From Plasmodium brasilianum (lineage: Eukaryota > Apicomplexa > Aconoidasida > Haemosporida > Plasmodiidae), in assembly GCF_023973825.1 (NCBI RefSeq), contig NC_090120.1:1896001-1960000 (forward strand): a stretch of DNA of 64,000 nucleotides, given 5' to 3'. Position 1 is the first letter of the stretch, and each line of letters opens with the position of its first letter. The notes beneath the pieces were generated by a model that had not been told where the DNA came from, did no database searches, and saw nothing but the letters and a program-made list of their open reading frames with translations. Position numbers and translations under genes: made by a program. Of this stretch, positions 35,946-47,776 are shown one piece after another.

Positions 35946-38108
35946 ATGGAAAGCAAAGGATACAAAAGAAGGAATATAGAAATGTCCTTAATAGACAAAA
36001 GAAGAAAGAGAAAATATAAGCTGCATTCAAATATTGAACATTCTAAGAAACCTTGGTATATCTATTTAAAAAAGAATGAGGGTATATTTTTCTTCGATTT
36101 GATTGATGAGGATTCAAAATTTGTTTATAAAAAAGAAAAAAATGGTGTAGATAAGGTAGAGGAAACTGACAAGTATAGGCACGAGAGGAGGAATTCTTTC
36201 AAGAAGGTGTTTGTAAAGATGGAATTAGAGGAGGGGGAAAACAAAATCGATGAGGGCAAACAGAACGATAAGGACAAACAGAACGATAAGGGAAAACAGA
36301 ACGATAAGGGAAAACAGAACGATAAGGGAAAACAGAACAATAAGGGAAAACAGAACGATAAGGGGATGGAACATGAACATGGACGGGTGAATGAAGAATG
36401 GGTGGAAGAATTACCTGATAACGGATATAGTAAGATTGATGAGTTAAGACTTTGGATGTACCATAATAAGGAGAAAGAAAAAATATACGAGAAGGAAAAA
36501 TGCTACAATGAGGAGGAGGCAGTAGCATCTAACAATATAAACAATGAAAAGGAAAAGAATAACTTAACGAAATCGTTAAATAGAAAAAAGTTGTTTGAAA
36601 TGCTCCTCTATTTGAATACGTTTATTAAGTATATAGACTATGATAAAAAAATTTCAGCAGAAATGTTTTTGAAATTTTTTTACAGCAAAGGAGTGGACAT
36701 GGAATATGGTGAGCTGATGGGAGGTGGTGGAATGACGAAAAATGATGAGCTAATGCAAAATAATATTAGCTTGCTAAATAGAGTAAGTGCGAAAAATAGC
36801 AAATGGATAGTAAGCAATCATAAAGAAGATACGTACAAAATAGGAATATACTCAGAAGGGGTATTATCACTGAAATTATTTAAATACGGCATCAAAGAGG
36901 TTAGTAGTAAAACATATTACATAAATGGTTCGTTGTTGTATTCAAAAATTTGTGGAATTTTAAAAAAGCAGAACCCGTTAAATGATGAGTTTAATGAATG
37001 TAATAATATAAAGAATGATGAGAAGAATGGAGCAAAACATGGTGAAAAGAATGGAGAGAAGAATGGAGCGAAACATGGTGAAAAGAATGGAGAGAAGAAT
37101 GGAGCGAAACATGGTGAAAAGAATGGAGAGAAGAATGGTGAGAAGAATGATGAGAAGAAGGGTGTGCAAAATGGTGAGGAGGTAGTACCTCAGGGAGTCC
37201 AGAAAGATAAGCCTATTTCCTTTGGTATATGTATAGATTTTGATTATTTAAGAAAATCGTATGAGTGGTATGAAGGAAAGACAATGAGATTATTAGATCT
37301 TTTTATTATCCTAAACAAAATTTCCGAAATATTTAGAGAAAAGTGTTTTATTATATATGTACATCTATCAGTACATAGTGAAGGTAGCCATACTTTAGAA
37401 GATATAAAAAATTATAAAGTGTGCTATCCGTACATGTTTTCGGAGTTAACAGATACTCTAAAATTATTTGAAGAAAGAAATATAAAAATAGTGATAAGAG
37501 TAAATGAAATGAGGTCAATGAATATTTCTACTACACATCATTCTAATAATTCAAAAAATAAATTAATAGAAGATATTAAAAAAATGTATAGAAATAAAGA
37601 AGTGAATAACATTTTTCTTATTACTAATGATATAGAAGTAATTTCATTTTGTAATGATATGCACTATAAACTTTTTTATAAAAGAGATACCTTCGATAAT
37701 ATAAAGGAATGTACTCTTTCTTTTACAAAACCAGTAATCATACTCTCCTTTATGAATAATATGCCCATGCATAATAATAAATTTCTTCCTTATTTAAGAC
37801 TTGAAAATTTTTGCTATATGAATTTTATTATTAAAAGTTTTTTCCTGAGATATCAGGCGAGGAGAATTGAAAAACTTGTAACAATATATAAGGATAATAT
37901 GGAAAATATGGACATAATTGAAAAACTAATGGATAAATTTACCATAAAAAATAAAAACTTTAAAAACAAAATTAACATTTTACTACTAAATGATATACTT
38001 TATAAAGTAGATTTAAAAAAAAAAGAAAATATAGAAATAACCAGCCTGCTAAGAAAAGTCTTCCCCCCTTCATACCATTCCATGCATTACGATATTAGGG
38101 GAAAATGA
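35946..38108 (+). CDS. GDV1-like protein (gametocyte development protein 1)
   Basis: A single exon of 720 residues. I call it GDV1 mainly by position: it is the sixth gene after PKAc (unknown, U2B'', kish, VPS33, PIG-P between), which fits my memory of P. falciparum chromosome 9, and it lies where the core ends and subtelomere-like DNA begins. GDV1 is a nuclear protein that evicts HP1 from the ap2-g locus and starts sexual commitment (established in P. falciparum, where loss of its last 39 residues is reported to abolish function). It has a basic N-terminus (KRRKRKYKLH), a QNDKGK repeat (about residues 104-140), a KNGEKNGAKHGE repeat (about 355-405) and a well-ordered C-terminal 300 residues. 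Those residues read like a diverged NYN/PIN-like fold: GICIDFDYLRKSYEWY at about 427, LFEERNIKIVIRVNEM, and NIFLITNDIEVISFCND at about 555. P. falciparum GDV1 is about 600 residues; the repeats explain the excess. Confidence 0.65.
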   Translation: MESKGYKRRNIEMSLIDKRRKRKYKLHSNIEHSKKPWYIYLKKNEGIFFFDLIDEDSKFVYKKEKNGVDKVEETDKYRHERRNSFKKVFVKMELEEGENKIDEGKQNDKDKQNDKGKQNDKGKQNDKGKQNNKGKQNDKGMEHEHGRVNEEWVEELPDNGYSKIDELRLWMYHNKEKEKIYEKEKCYNEEEAVASNNINNEKEKNNLTKSLNRKKLFEMLLYLNTFIKYIDYDKKISAEMFLKFFYSKGVDMEYGELMGGGGMTKNDELMQNNISLLNRVSAKNSKWIVSNHKEDTYKIGIYSEGVLSLKLFKYGIKEVSSKTYYINGSLLYSKICGILKKQNPLNDEFNECNNIKNDEKNGAKHGEKNGEKNGAKHGEKNGEKNGAKHGEKNGEKNGEKNDEKKGVQNGEEVVPQGVQKDKPISFGICIDFDYLRKSYEWYEGKTMRLLDLFIILNKISEIFREKCFIIYVHLSVHSEGSHTLEDIKNYKVCYPYMFSELTDTLKLFEERNIKIVIRVNEMRSMNISTTHHSNNSKNKLIEDIKKMYRNKEVNNIFLITNDIEVISFCNDMHYKLFYKRDTFDNIKECTLSFTKPVIILSFMNNMPMHNNKFLPYLRLENFCYMNFIIKSFFLRYQARRIEKLVTIYKDNMENMDIIEKLMDKFTIKNKNFKNKINILLLNDILYKVDLKKKENIEITSLLRKVFPPSYHSMHYDIRGK
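36255..36365 (+). repeat. 18-bp coding repeat (QNDKGK) in the GDV1-like gene
   Basis: About six copies of an 18-bp unit encode Q-N-D-K-G-K. The minus strand gives Cys/Phe/Pro-rich shadow frames. Confidence 0.9.
37015..37160 (+). repeat. 36-bp coding repeat (KNGEKNGAKHGE) in the GDV1-like gene
   Basis: About three full copies and partial copies lie just upstream of the conserved C-terminal domain. The repeat is rich in Lys, Asn and Gly and is probably a flexible linker. Confidence 0.9.
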
Positions 38109-38918
38109 GCCCCAAGAAGAGCGGCACACACAAAAAAAATAAAATAAAAAAAAAAAAAAAAAAATAATAATAAATACAAATGAAATAAAAACGAATAGAA
38201 CAAAAGGCGTGTTTCCTCATCCTCATTTTTTCCACCTGGTACACACATGCGTGTGTGCGCGTCTGCGAGCTCTTTCGTACTTTTTTATGAATATCCCCTT
38301 CCCCCATGTGCCTAAGTACATGTATCATATATGTACACATACATAGGTGCATGCAGACATATATGTGTATACACATACATGTGTAAATCCATACATACGT
38401 GCATTTATATATATATAAATATATATGTATATGTTAATTTTAAATTTTATACAAGTGTTTCCTCCCCCCCTCCTGTGGCAAAATTTTTATATCCATTTTT
38501 TAATTTATAAAAATATGTATGTTTTTTTTGTTTGACTATGCTTGTGTATTCTTTCAAAGGGTACGAGTAAACACACCCTTACTAAAAATGTATATGCATT
38601 GTATGTGGGTTTAGGTTATACACTTCAATGTGTATATGTGTTTACGCTTGTTTATATGTGTGTATGAGTTTATGCATATATTTTTATACTCATGCTTATT
38701 TGCGCGCATTTATTTTATTGACATAAGCCTAAGGATCAATTTATACATTTTTAAAATTTTATATAATAAATAATATTTTATAATTTATTTAAAAAGTGTA
38801 TTTATTATTATTCTTTTTTTTTATTTCAAAAATGGCTATTTATTTTTTTCATTTTAATCTTCTTAAAAGAAAAAATTTGAATAAAAACATATATCCAGTC
38901 TATTACTTGTTTTTTTAA

Positions 38919-38956
<38 letters not shown>

Positions 38957-39554
38957 TAACATTGAATTTTTGAGGAATGAAAATATGATGCATGTCGTTT
39001 ACTCGGTCAGGCCGAGGGTGAATCGGACAGATATGTTTTGCTCCTTTATGAGGTTTTTCTTTTTTTTTTCATTTTTTTAAGAAGTATTTTGCAATTTTTT
39101 GTAATTACTCCATGTATATTTTAACGTTCTTTAATTTTTCCTGTCGACCTTTTATCCAGTGAACGTTGAAAAAAAAGAAATAAAATATAATAAGTAGAGA
39201 AAAAAAAAGAAGTAAAATATATTAAGAAAAGAAAAAAAAAGAAGTAAAATATAATTAGAAAAAAAAAAAAAAAAAAAAAGTAAAAATGAATAGCTAAAAA
39301 GTAGGGCTAAAATGAAGGGCTAAAAGAAAGGGTCAAAAAGTAGGGCTAAAATGTAGAGATAAAAAAAGTAAATCTAAAAAGTAAATTCTAAGTACATTTT
39401 AAACTAACTGCTTCAGTAGGCACTAGTAGTGCATAAATGTAATATTTCAATAGGGCGTTTGAAAAAGCTTAAATGGTAAGTGCACCAAAAAAAAAAAATA
39501 AAAAAGGAAAGATAATAGAAATGAGGTAAAAAAGAAACAAAGTAAAAGCAGAAT

Positions 39555-39745
39555 ATAACAAAGGAAAGAGCAAAAGAACAAAAGAAAGCTCAAAAGAACA
39601 AAAGAAAGCGCAAAAGAACAAAGGAAAGCGCAAAAGAACAGAACTGAGCGAAATAATAAAGTGTAAAACGAAATAATAAAATGAAAAACGAAATAATAAA
39701 ATGAAAAACGAAATAATAAAATGAAAAACAAAATAATAATGCGCA
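39555..39745. repeat. Two adjoining minisatellites (19 bp and 20 bp)
   Basis: A 19-20-bp AAAGAACAAAAGAAAGCGCA unit gives way to an ACGAAATAATAAAATGAAAA unit. The minus strand is open over both (Phe/Leu-rich frame), an artefact. Confidence 0.8.
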
Positions 39746-42249
39746 AAAGTATATTATTAAAAAAATAAATTCTCCAATGTTTATTTAGAAATTTCTTAGA
39801 AAACCAAAGAGTAAATTGCAACATTGAGCAAAGCATCGATTTATTAAATAGAATTGTGGATGAGCCTTTTTATAAGCTCATATAATAAGAGAAATGCATT
39901 GAAAAATACAAAAAAAAAAAAAAAGAAAAAAAGAAAAATACTAACAAAAAAATACAATGTTGACGGAACAGGGAATAAAAATTAAAAAATCGTAAAACCA
40001 AATAACTTATTTTTGATTAAAGACAAAAATGAGTGAAATACAATTATTTTTTTTCTTTTTTGGAGACATAAAAGATCATACATTTCAGTGCATCGTTAAA
40101 TAAATCAAAAATAAAAATGGTGTAACACTTTATTTAGTATATTCGGATGGGAAACATTGAAAAGAATTTATTTTTATTGTCAATTTTAGAAGAAAACACG
40201 AAAAGGATAGTGCACTTATTGTGAACGTGTTAAATTGTATAAAATCGAATAAATTATTCATGTAGCGTCATTTAGAAATAAATTTTAGTGAGTGCAAGAA
40301 TAAAGATAATCATTAAAAAATAGCGCTTTGTATTAATATATTGTTCTAGTAAATATAACATATAAATGCACGATTTGACTATTTTTTTTTTTTTTTAATT
40401 GCATTCCTTTGAAATAATATAGTAAATAGGTAGTTTTAAAGTATTTTAAAAAATGAATGCTTATATGTGTGCATATATGTATACATTTATACATTAAACA
40501 GTTTAACGTTCCTCAAAAAATTCTTAACCATGTTCAGGTAATTAAATTCTACGGATAATATTTGTTTATTTATGCTTACAAAGATAAGATTAATTTTTCA
40601 CCAAAAAAACAAAAAAAGTAAAAAATGGAAAAAAATAAAAAAGTGGAACTAAATGGAAAAAAATTAAAAAGTGGAACAAAATGGAAAAAATAAAAAATCG
40701 TAGACACCCCTTAACAAAATAATAATTTAATAGTATTGTAGAGAACGGAAATTGTAAAATGATGGAGAATTTTTCTTCTTTTTTTTTTTTTTTTTCTCTA
40801 ATCTTTAATATAAACCTGTGCAAAAAATACGGCAAAACAACTCATAAGTAAACATTATGTTGAAAATATTTGTACTGCCAAAATGGGGCTCTACTGGAGG
40901 ACATCAATGCGTTAAAATGCATGCATAATGTGAAAATTGTACATTATTACATATATATATATGTATATATATATTATATGTATGTATATATATATGTATA
41001 TATATATGTATATATATATGTATATATATATTATATGTATGTTTATATATATGACGGCGTGAAATAATGGAGTAAAGAGGGAAAAAGTACGAAAAAGGTG
41101 TAACGCTAAAATTATGATACCAATGACTATAATTTGTACGTATACACGGTAACTGTTAAGCTCTTTCTGAAAGTAGGACCACTAAGAGTGCTCACAAAAA
41201 TGGAAAAGTGAAAAAAAAAAAAAATTATGTACATTTCTTTTTTGTTTATTATAAACCCTCTTTTATAATTGTAATTTTATTTTTTTTATAATTAATACGA
41301 TGTGAATAATAAGTTACAAGACTGCTGTGCATATATATATATATATCAATATAAATAAATATAACAAAGAAGAGAGAAATAAAACGAAATAAAAGGAGGA
41401 ATTGATAAAATGTACATTATCACGTGTAATGTGCAAATAATTTTTATTTTTGTATTGTATATAAATAATTTTATTTTCTGTCAACTAAATAGGGAATCGC
41501 ATAATTATTTTAAGTACTAAATGTGGGCTTACAGAAATAAATTGCTTTTTTTTTTTTTTTTTTTTTTTTAATTTTCTCTTCCTTTTCCTCTCAATATCTT
41601 TTATTTTTTATGATTTTTATATACTACATATTATAAATATGTATGATGTTAGCAATTATGTGGAATAATTCTTCAAAGCACATAAGTGCATTTATTTTAA
41701 TAAATTTTCATACGCATGCATGTACTTTTAAATATATGCTTAAACGCATAAATCATTAGCACACAAGCATACCTATATAAATCCATCCACTCAACTATGC
41801 ATACATGGGTGCAAATTAAAATAAACGAACACATATATATATTATGTGCTTACTCATGTGTCTACATTTTATATACACTTAAACACATATATTTTATGTG
41901 CTTACATAAATGCGTACATTGTATGCATGCACCTGGACACATACATATTATGAGCATATATAGGCTTGTGAATAAGTGAGTGCATAAATGTTTACATAAG
42001 AGAGTAAATAATTGGATGCATAAATGTGTTCATAATTGCATACCTTATAGATGTAACATTTTTAAAGAAAAATGGTATGTGCCTACAACATAGTAATTAG
42101 ACAATATAGTAAAATATATTGTGACATAATTAATTTATGTTCATATATTAATAAGATTAAATGCATACTCCCTCACACATGTTATGCACGTATAAGTTTA
42201 ACTTACGTCCATGAAATTGTAACTGTTGTTAATATTTGCAATATAAAAA

Positions 42250-42365
42250 AATAAAAATAAATAAATAAATGTATAGTAAAAAAATAAAAATAAATAAATA
42301 AATGTATAGTAAAAAAATAAAAATAAATAAATAAATGTATAGTAAAAAAATAAAAATAAATAAGT
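42250..42365. repeat. 33-bp minisatellite
   Basis: Three to four copies of a unit made of AAATAAATAAATAAATGTAT and AGTAAAAAAATAA. Confidence 0.9.
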
Positions 42366-42574
42366 AAATATATGTATAAAAGAAAAAAAAAAAAAAAAAA
42401 AAAAAAAAATTAACATGTCAGGCGAAATTTTATTTGAAATGTACAAGTTTTGTATTATATAATAAATGGAGAATACTTCAGTTGTGTAATTAGTTTTACA
42501 CTTAATATTGAAAGAAGAGATAGAAAAACAAAAATAAAAAAAATAAAAAAAATAAAAATAAGAATAATCATAAT

Positions 42575-42990
42575 ATGAATAATAATAATAATAATATTAA
42601 CAATAATAATAAAAATAATTATAACAATAATAATAAAAATAATTATAACAATAATAATAAAAATAACTATAACAATAATAAGAATAATAAGAATAAGAAG
42701 AATAACAGTACGACTAACTATGCAAACAACAGTACAAATTACAGTATGAATAACAATACGAATAACAATAATAAAACAATAGTTTTTCATCAAAAATTTT
42801 GTGTAACAAAATGAATGCCATGAATAGGTAAAGATCAAGTTATATAAATAGTTTGGATAAATCGGAATATCGAAATGTACTTTCGAATGAAAAAGGAAAA
42901 ATTAATTCTTTATGGGACACCATAAAAGAAGACATTTTCCACGAACTGTGTGCATTGAGGATATATCTTTACATATTTCACTTTTTTTTT
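42575..42990 (+). pseudogene. Asn-rich, PHIST-like exported-protein remnant
   Basis: An Asn-rich open frame (42575-42814; Asn/Lys/Tyr repeats, then NKTIVFHQKFCVTK and a stop) is followed in another frame by MNAMNR, a TAA at 42829, and then a non-repetitive block (42832-42981). The block reads SSYINSLDKSEYRNVL, then INSLWDTIKEDIFHELCALR, and then poly(T). The L-W-x-x-I...F-H-E-L pattern with a preceding Y-R-N-x-L resembles the PHIST domain of exported proteins, but the match is by eye. The frame change and stop indicate decay. It lies 4.5 kb past the GDV1-like gene. Confidence 0.35.
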
Positions 42991-43298
42991 TTTTTTTTTT
43001 TTTTTTTTGTACCATATTAAAAAGTACATTGAATGAGAAATGTTTTTTCGTAAAGTATTGATGTTCTGAATAACATAGGTGAATTATCATAGGTGTATAC
43101 ATACATATGTGTATATATATAAGTATATATATGTTATGTACCCATATATGCAAGTATATACATATATATAAACGTTTGATTCCTCATTTAAGCAACGTGC
43201 ACCCACAATCATGAAAAATGAAAAAGTTCATGACGTGTGCAGGCAAAATATATAAAACGGGTATAATTCCCTACTATAAATTTCGTTGCACATGTAAG

Positions 43299-43341
<43 letters not shown>

Positions 43342-44146
43342 CGAAGCGATACTGAAATATGCGATTATTACAAAATGGCTAGTCAGTCATAAGAGGGATA
43401 AGAAAAAAATAAAATAAAATAAAAAAAATTGAAGAAAAATAGAATGCAAGTAATACCACGATTTGTTTTTAAGCTCTTACAGAAAAGTGAGAAACATTTG
43501 AAAAGAGAGAATGATTCTTCCGTTTTTTAACATATACGTGCATTTTACTTTTTTCGCATAAAAAAAAAAAAAAAATTAAATAAAATAAATAAATATATGC
43601 ATATACATATATATATACATGTACATATATATATACATAGTGGTGTAATAATTACTACATAATATTTGCTTGTTTGTACAATTTAAACATCCCTTTTTAT
43701 ATTTTTGCAAAATAGTAAAGTCAGCTGAAGCTTGTGAAACTTCAACTTTTTCATTTTTTACTTTTCTTTAAGTTTTTGTAGGAATGAAAATATGAACATA
43801 TTTAAAAACTAAAGAGGAAGAATAGTGTACTTTATAAATATGCACATATACTGCATATGCCCATGAATATATAGAATGGGTAGAATAAAAAATTAGGTAT
43901 TTCCTCCAAAAATTTCGTTAGTATATAATTATTAGCATAATCTAGCATATGGTCGATAAGGGAAATGAATTTAAGAAAGAGAATGAAGAAAATTAGCAGT
44001 TGAAGTGTTACACATGTGTATATATATGTATACATGTACGTACATATTTTCCAATTGATCGTTTGTTCATATATTTTTTTCATTCTTCTCTACATATATG
44101 TATGATTCTCTGCTATCTTAATTTAGATAAGGTGATAACCCTGTGA

Positions 44147-44266
44147 ATGCTAGAATTTTTTTTACTATTACTTCCACCGATCAAACTTATCAATCTGGAG
44201 GAACACAAAAATGTATTTACATTTATAAATGAACATATAAGAGCAAATAGAAACAACAATGAGTGA
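44147..44266 (+). pseudogene. Short exon-like remnant
   Basis: A 39-residue frame (MLEFFLLLLPPIKLINLEEH, then NVFTFINEHIRANRNNNE) stands out from the surrounding low complexity. A second frame over the same DNA is also open (DNPVNARIFFTITSTDQTYQ). Probably a relic; the family is unknown. Confidence 0.2.
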
Positions 44267-45060
44267 GATATTACAAGCAAACGAAAGTCAAACAGAGAAT
44301 TAATAGTACCACTGTATTTTAGAAAAATGATATGACACTGCGAAAAAAATCTTGTGCACTTGCACGTTTGTAAGTATAATCTTTAAGGGAATAAAATTCA
44401 TCGTTTTATTTTAATGAACAGTCACATAAGAAAAAAAAAAAAAAAAAAAAAACTTGGTATTCCGTAATAAAGTTAAAATTTATGAAAATACCTTTTTTAA
44501 GTTGAGAAGTAATAATAAAATACAAAATAAGAAAAAATGAGAAAAATGAGCATAATATTTTTACTTTTTAGAATAAGAGAAGACACATAGAAAGAATGGA
44601 CGCGTCCGAAAATTATTAATTATAGAACAAATCGTATTTTATTTGATTAAAGAGAGTTCATATTATCGAACGGTACCAATTTTTTTAATTTTTTTTTTTT
44701 TTTTATATATATATATATATAATTTTTCCAAAAACATACGAGAACATTTTGTTGTCATTTTATTTTGTAATTATTTTATGAAGAGCAGTGTATGTCATTT
44801 ATCTCTGTATTCTGTTTATTTAAAATAAAATAATAAAATAAATAAATAAAATAATACAAAATAAAATATATTAAGAGAGGGAGAGAGAAGAAGAGAAAGA
44901 AGAAGAATAAAAACAAGAATACGTTGAGTGAGTTAATTGGAAATACATTAAGCCTGTATATAGTAATAAAATATTCCCCTCAAAAGTGAGGCAAAGAATT
45001 CTTTTTTTTTTTTTCTTTTTCTATTTCTATTTCTATTTTTCCTATTTTTTTTTTTTTTTA

Positions 45061-45270
45061 ATATGGTGCATTAATGTCACATTGAGGAGAAAAACTTATA
45101 TGGATATATTTTCACTGGACAAATTAAATTATGCTCAAGTATCCCAGAAAGAACTATTTTATCTACATTCAAAATACAATAAAAAATTGATATTATTATT
45201 CCCTTTTATTAGTTTTATAAAATTTGTTTTTATCTTTTTAACGAATTTTAATGGGAAGTTTTTTATATGA
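45061..45270 (+). pseudogene. Fam-l/fam-m-like exported-protein tail (remnant)
   Basis: After poly(T), a frame of about 70 residues reads KTYMDIFSLDKLNYAQVSQK, ELFYLHSKYNKKLILLFPF and a C-terminal hydrophobic stretch ending GKFFI and a stop. The order charged helix, K-Y-N-K-K-L, then membrane helix, is like the C-terminal part of small subtelomeric two-membrane-helix proteins (fam-l/fam-m) of P. malariae. There is no start or signal exon, so it is judged a fragment. Confidence 0.35.
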
Positions 45271-45409
45271 ACTTATTTAGATGGACATGAAGTGAAATGA
45301 AAAGTGAGCAAGTAAAGAGAAGTGAGATGAAGCAAAATAGTAAATAAGATACATAAATACAAATAAAATAAAAAATAAACAATAAAAAATAAACAATAAA
45401 AAATAAACA

Positions 45410-45568
45410 ATAAAGCGAAATAGTGAAATAGCGAAATAACGAAATAGCGAAATAACGAAATAGCGAAATAACGAAATAGCGAAATAACGAAATAGCGAAA
45501 TAACGAAATAACGAAATAACGAAATAACGAAATAACGAAATAACGAAATAACGAAATAACGAAATAAC
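45410..45568. repeat. 8/16-bp minisatellite (CGAAATAA / GCGAAATA)
   Basis: About 18 copies of an 8-bp unit alternate between GCGAAATA and ACGAAATA, which gives a 16-bp higher-order period. It lies directly downstream of the fam-l/fam-m-like remnant. Confidence 0.9.
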
Positions 45569-45570
45569 GC

Positions 45571-46157
45571 ATTAAAGTTTTCTTTAATTATATAATAACA
45601 GTATAAGCATTTTTGCATTTATGAATACTACTTTTGAGCATTTATTAAGCTGCATTATTCGCTTTCCTTCTTTGGATTAATGAAATATTATTTTTACTGT
45701 ACGTAAGGCTAAAAAAACTTATATGGCACTCAGAGCATTAGAGCTAAATGTATGACAGTGTGAAGTAGTATCACAAAAGGAAAGATTCCTAAGGAATATT
45801 TGTTTAATGAAAGTATAAACCAAATTTTAGTTCACAAACGTAATAGGGTCCAATACCCAACAATATCATAAACAAATTAAGGCGTTATTTTGAAATAGGT
45901 ATTTTAATGCATATATGCAAGTATACATAAATGAGCTCATATATAAATACATACATATATACATGCATATAAACCCACGTATATACATATACATATATTT
46001 ACATACATACACGCATATGTATATATGTACATATTGAAGGGGACGTGGTCAACAGTCAGACAGAGACGAAAGTTAATGTACACATGTTCCCATGAAAATA
46101 TAAATTTTCAATTTTTCTTTTTTTGAAGCATATGTTTAAATTTTTGCCTTCCATTTG

Positions 46158-46188
<31 letters not shown>

Positions 46189-47288
46189 TCTTCATTTTTA
46201 TGTTGACTTTTGCATGTACACATCATCTATAGCTACAGTTATAAAAAAATAAAATTGTTAACGGCAAAATTGTGTTTAAGATTATTTTAAGATGATAATA
46301 ACATCTTCTACGCATATATACATATATTATACATATGTATATATATTGTATATATTTATATTTTTTTTATTTTTTTATTTTTTTGACAACGATCAGATTA
46401 AGAAAACGCACTCATTAGGTGTGTGCACCTTTAAAATGTATGTGTGAAGTACCATCATTATGTAATTGGCTAGCTGGTTGAGAAAATAGTTTTGTGTGTG
46501 CATAAATAAGGAGTAATCTACATCATTAAGCAAAAAGGTGCACACAGAAAAGTAAAATTAATTTATATATACATTACATAGTACTGTCAAAATGTACTTG
46601 TACAGAATTGGTTAATAATTATAAATCATTGGTAAGGGCATATTCATACATATATATATGCGTACTGTATAGGCATGTATATATATATATATATATATGT
46701 AAATGTGTTCACACACGGCCTCTCTACAGGTAAACATGCTGTATAAACACTCGCACATGAATAGTAAATGCACATGCATCAAAAATAAGTAAATATATAT
46801 AAGTATGTGTGCAAAATATTTATATATAAACAAGAAATGAGAAATGCGCGCAGTATAACAATTTCGTTGAGTAAAAAATTGTAAAATGCGTTAAAGCGAT
46901 GGATATATAACAAAAGGGTAAAAATTAACACACAAACACACACTCGCAAAATCAAAAAATTACTCAGAAATTCCAATTAAAGGAGCATATAAATGGGGAA
47001 TGTATAAAAAAAAAAAAAAAAAAATATTGCACTTATATTAAAAAAATTATGATCAGTTCAGATATTTTTGAAATGCTGATTTCACTTTTATTTTTCTTTT
47101 TTGTGTTTTTAGCTAATTCTGTGAAGATGTATTTCTATATTTTATTATTCGAGGCAAGTAACGGACTATTAGTTAAATTCTTTATTTAAAAATGGCACAA
47201 CAAAGGGGCCTTCATTTGTTTAACGAAAAGTGTGAAATGTGAAAAGTCAGCATATACTGCTTAATGAACGATATATATATTAAATAAA

Positions 47289-47319
<31 letters not shown>

Positions 47320-47593
47320 TATATATATATATATAAGCTTTCTTTTATTTGGTATTATTCATTATATAAAAGAAGTAATATAACCGCTTACATATATATA
47401 CATATATATGTACGTATATATATGTGCATATTTACCAAAAGGGCTTCTCTATTTTTGAAATGTAAGTATGCATTACCGCAGTTGATAAGAAGCAACAAGA
47501 ATAATTAAGAAAAAGCTAAATCATTTTTTTTCTTGTTTTGAGGATAAGAGAAGGAATGCTAATAATTTCGTAAGGATAAATATGCAAAAATGA
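45571..47593. other. Spacer without a gene
   Basis: AT-rich DNA with TACATA-type words, a TG microsatellite (46156-46172), TA microsatellites (46678-46698, 47318-47332) and poly(A/T). No coding signal I trust. Confidence 0.55.
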
Positions 47594-47776
47594 TTGGGGT
47601 ATGTTGGTGGTAGTAGTTGTAAAGATATTAGTGGTGGTGATGATAATAATGACGGAAGTTTTCATATTAACATTTTAGCACAGCTAAAAAATGAGTATAT
47701 TATTAAGTACAGCGTGAAAAATAGAACAAAAAAAAAAAAAAAAAAAATATACATGGTGTTCGCTGCGTATAAATAA
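47594..47776 (+). pseudogene. Coding-like remnant
   Basis: A frame without an ATG reads GYVGGSSCKDISGGDDNNDG, then FHINILAQLKNEYIIKYSVK, before a poly(Lys) tract and stop. The composition is unlike the surroundings and suggests the relic of a gene. Family not recognised. Confidence 0.25.

Larger units (their letters stand above)
38109..42574. other. Gene-poor subtelomere-like DNA downstream of GDV1
   Basis: No intact gene is seen. Contents are TA microsatellites (38925-38950, 40950-41040), minisatellites at 39190-39260 (GAAGTAAAATATA units) and 39555-39740 (AAAAGAACAAAAGAAAGCG and ACGAAATAATAAAATGAAAA units), a 33-bp repeat (42250-42360) and poly(A/T). In P. falciparum an antisense RNA is made from the 3' side of gdv1; its counterpart would start here if present, but I see no sequence mark that proves it. 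Confidence 0.5.
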
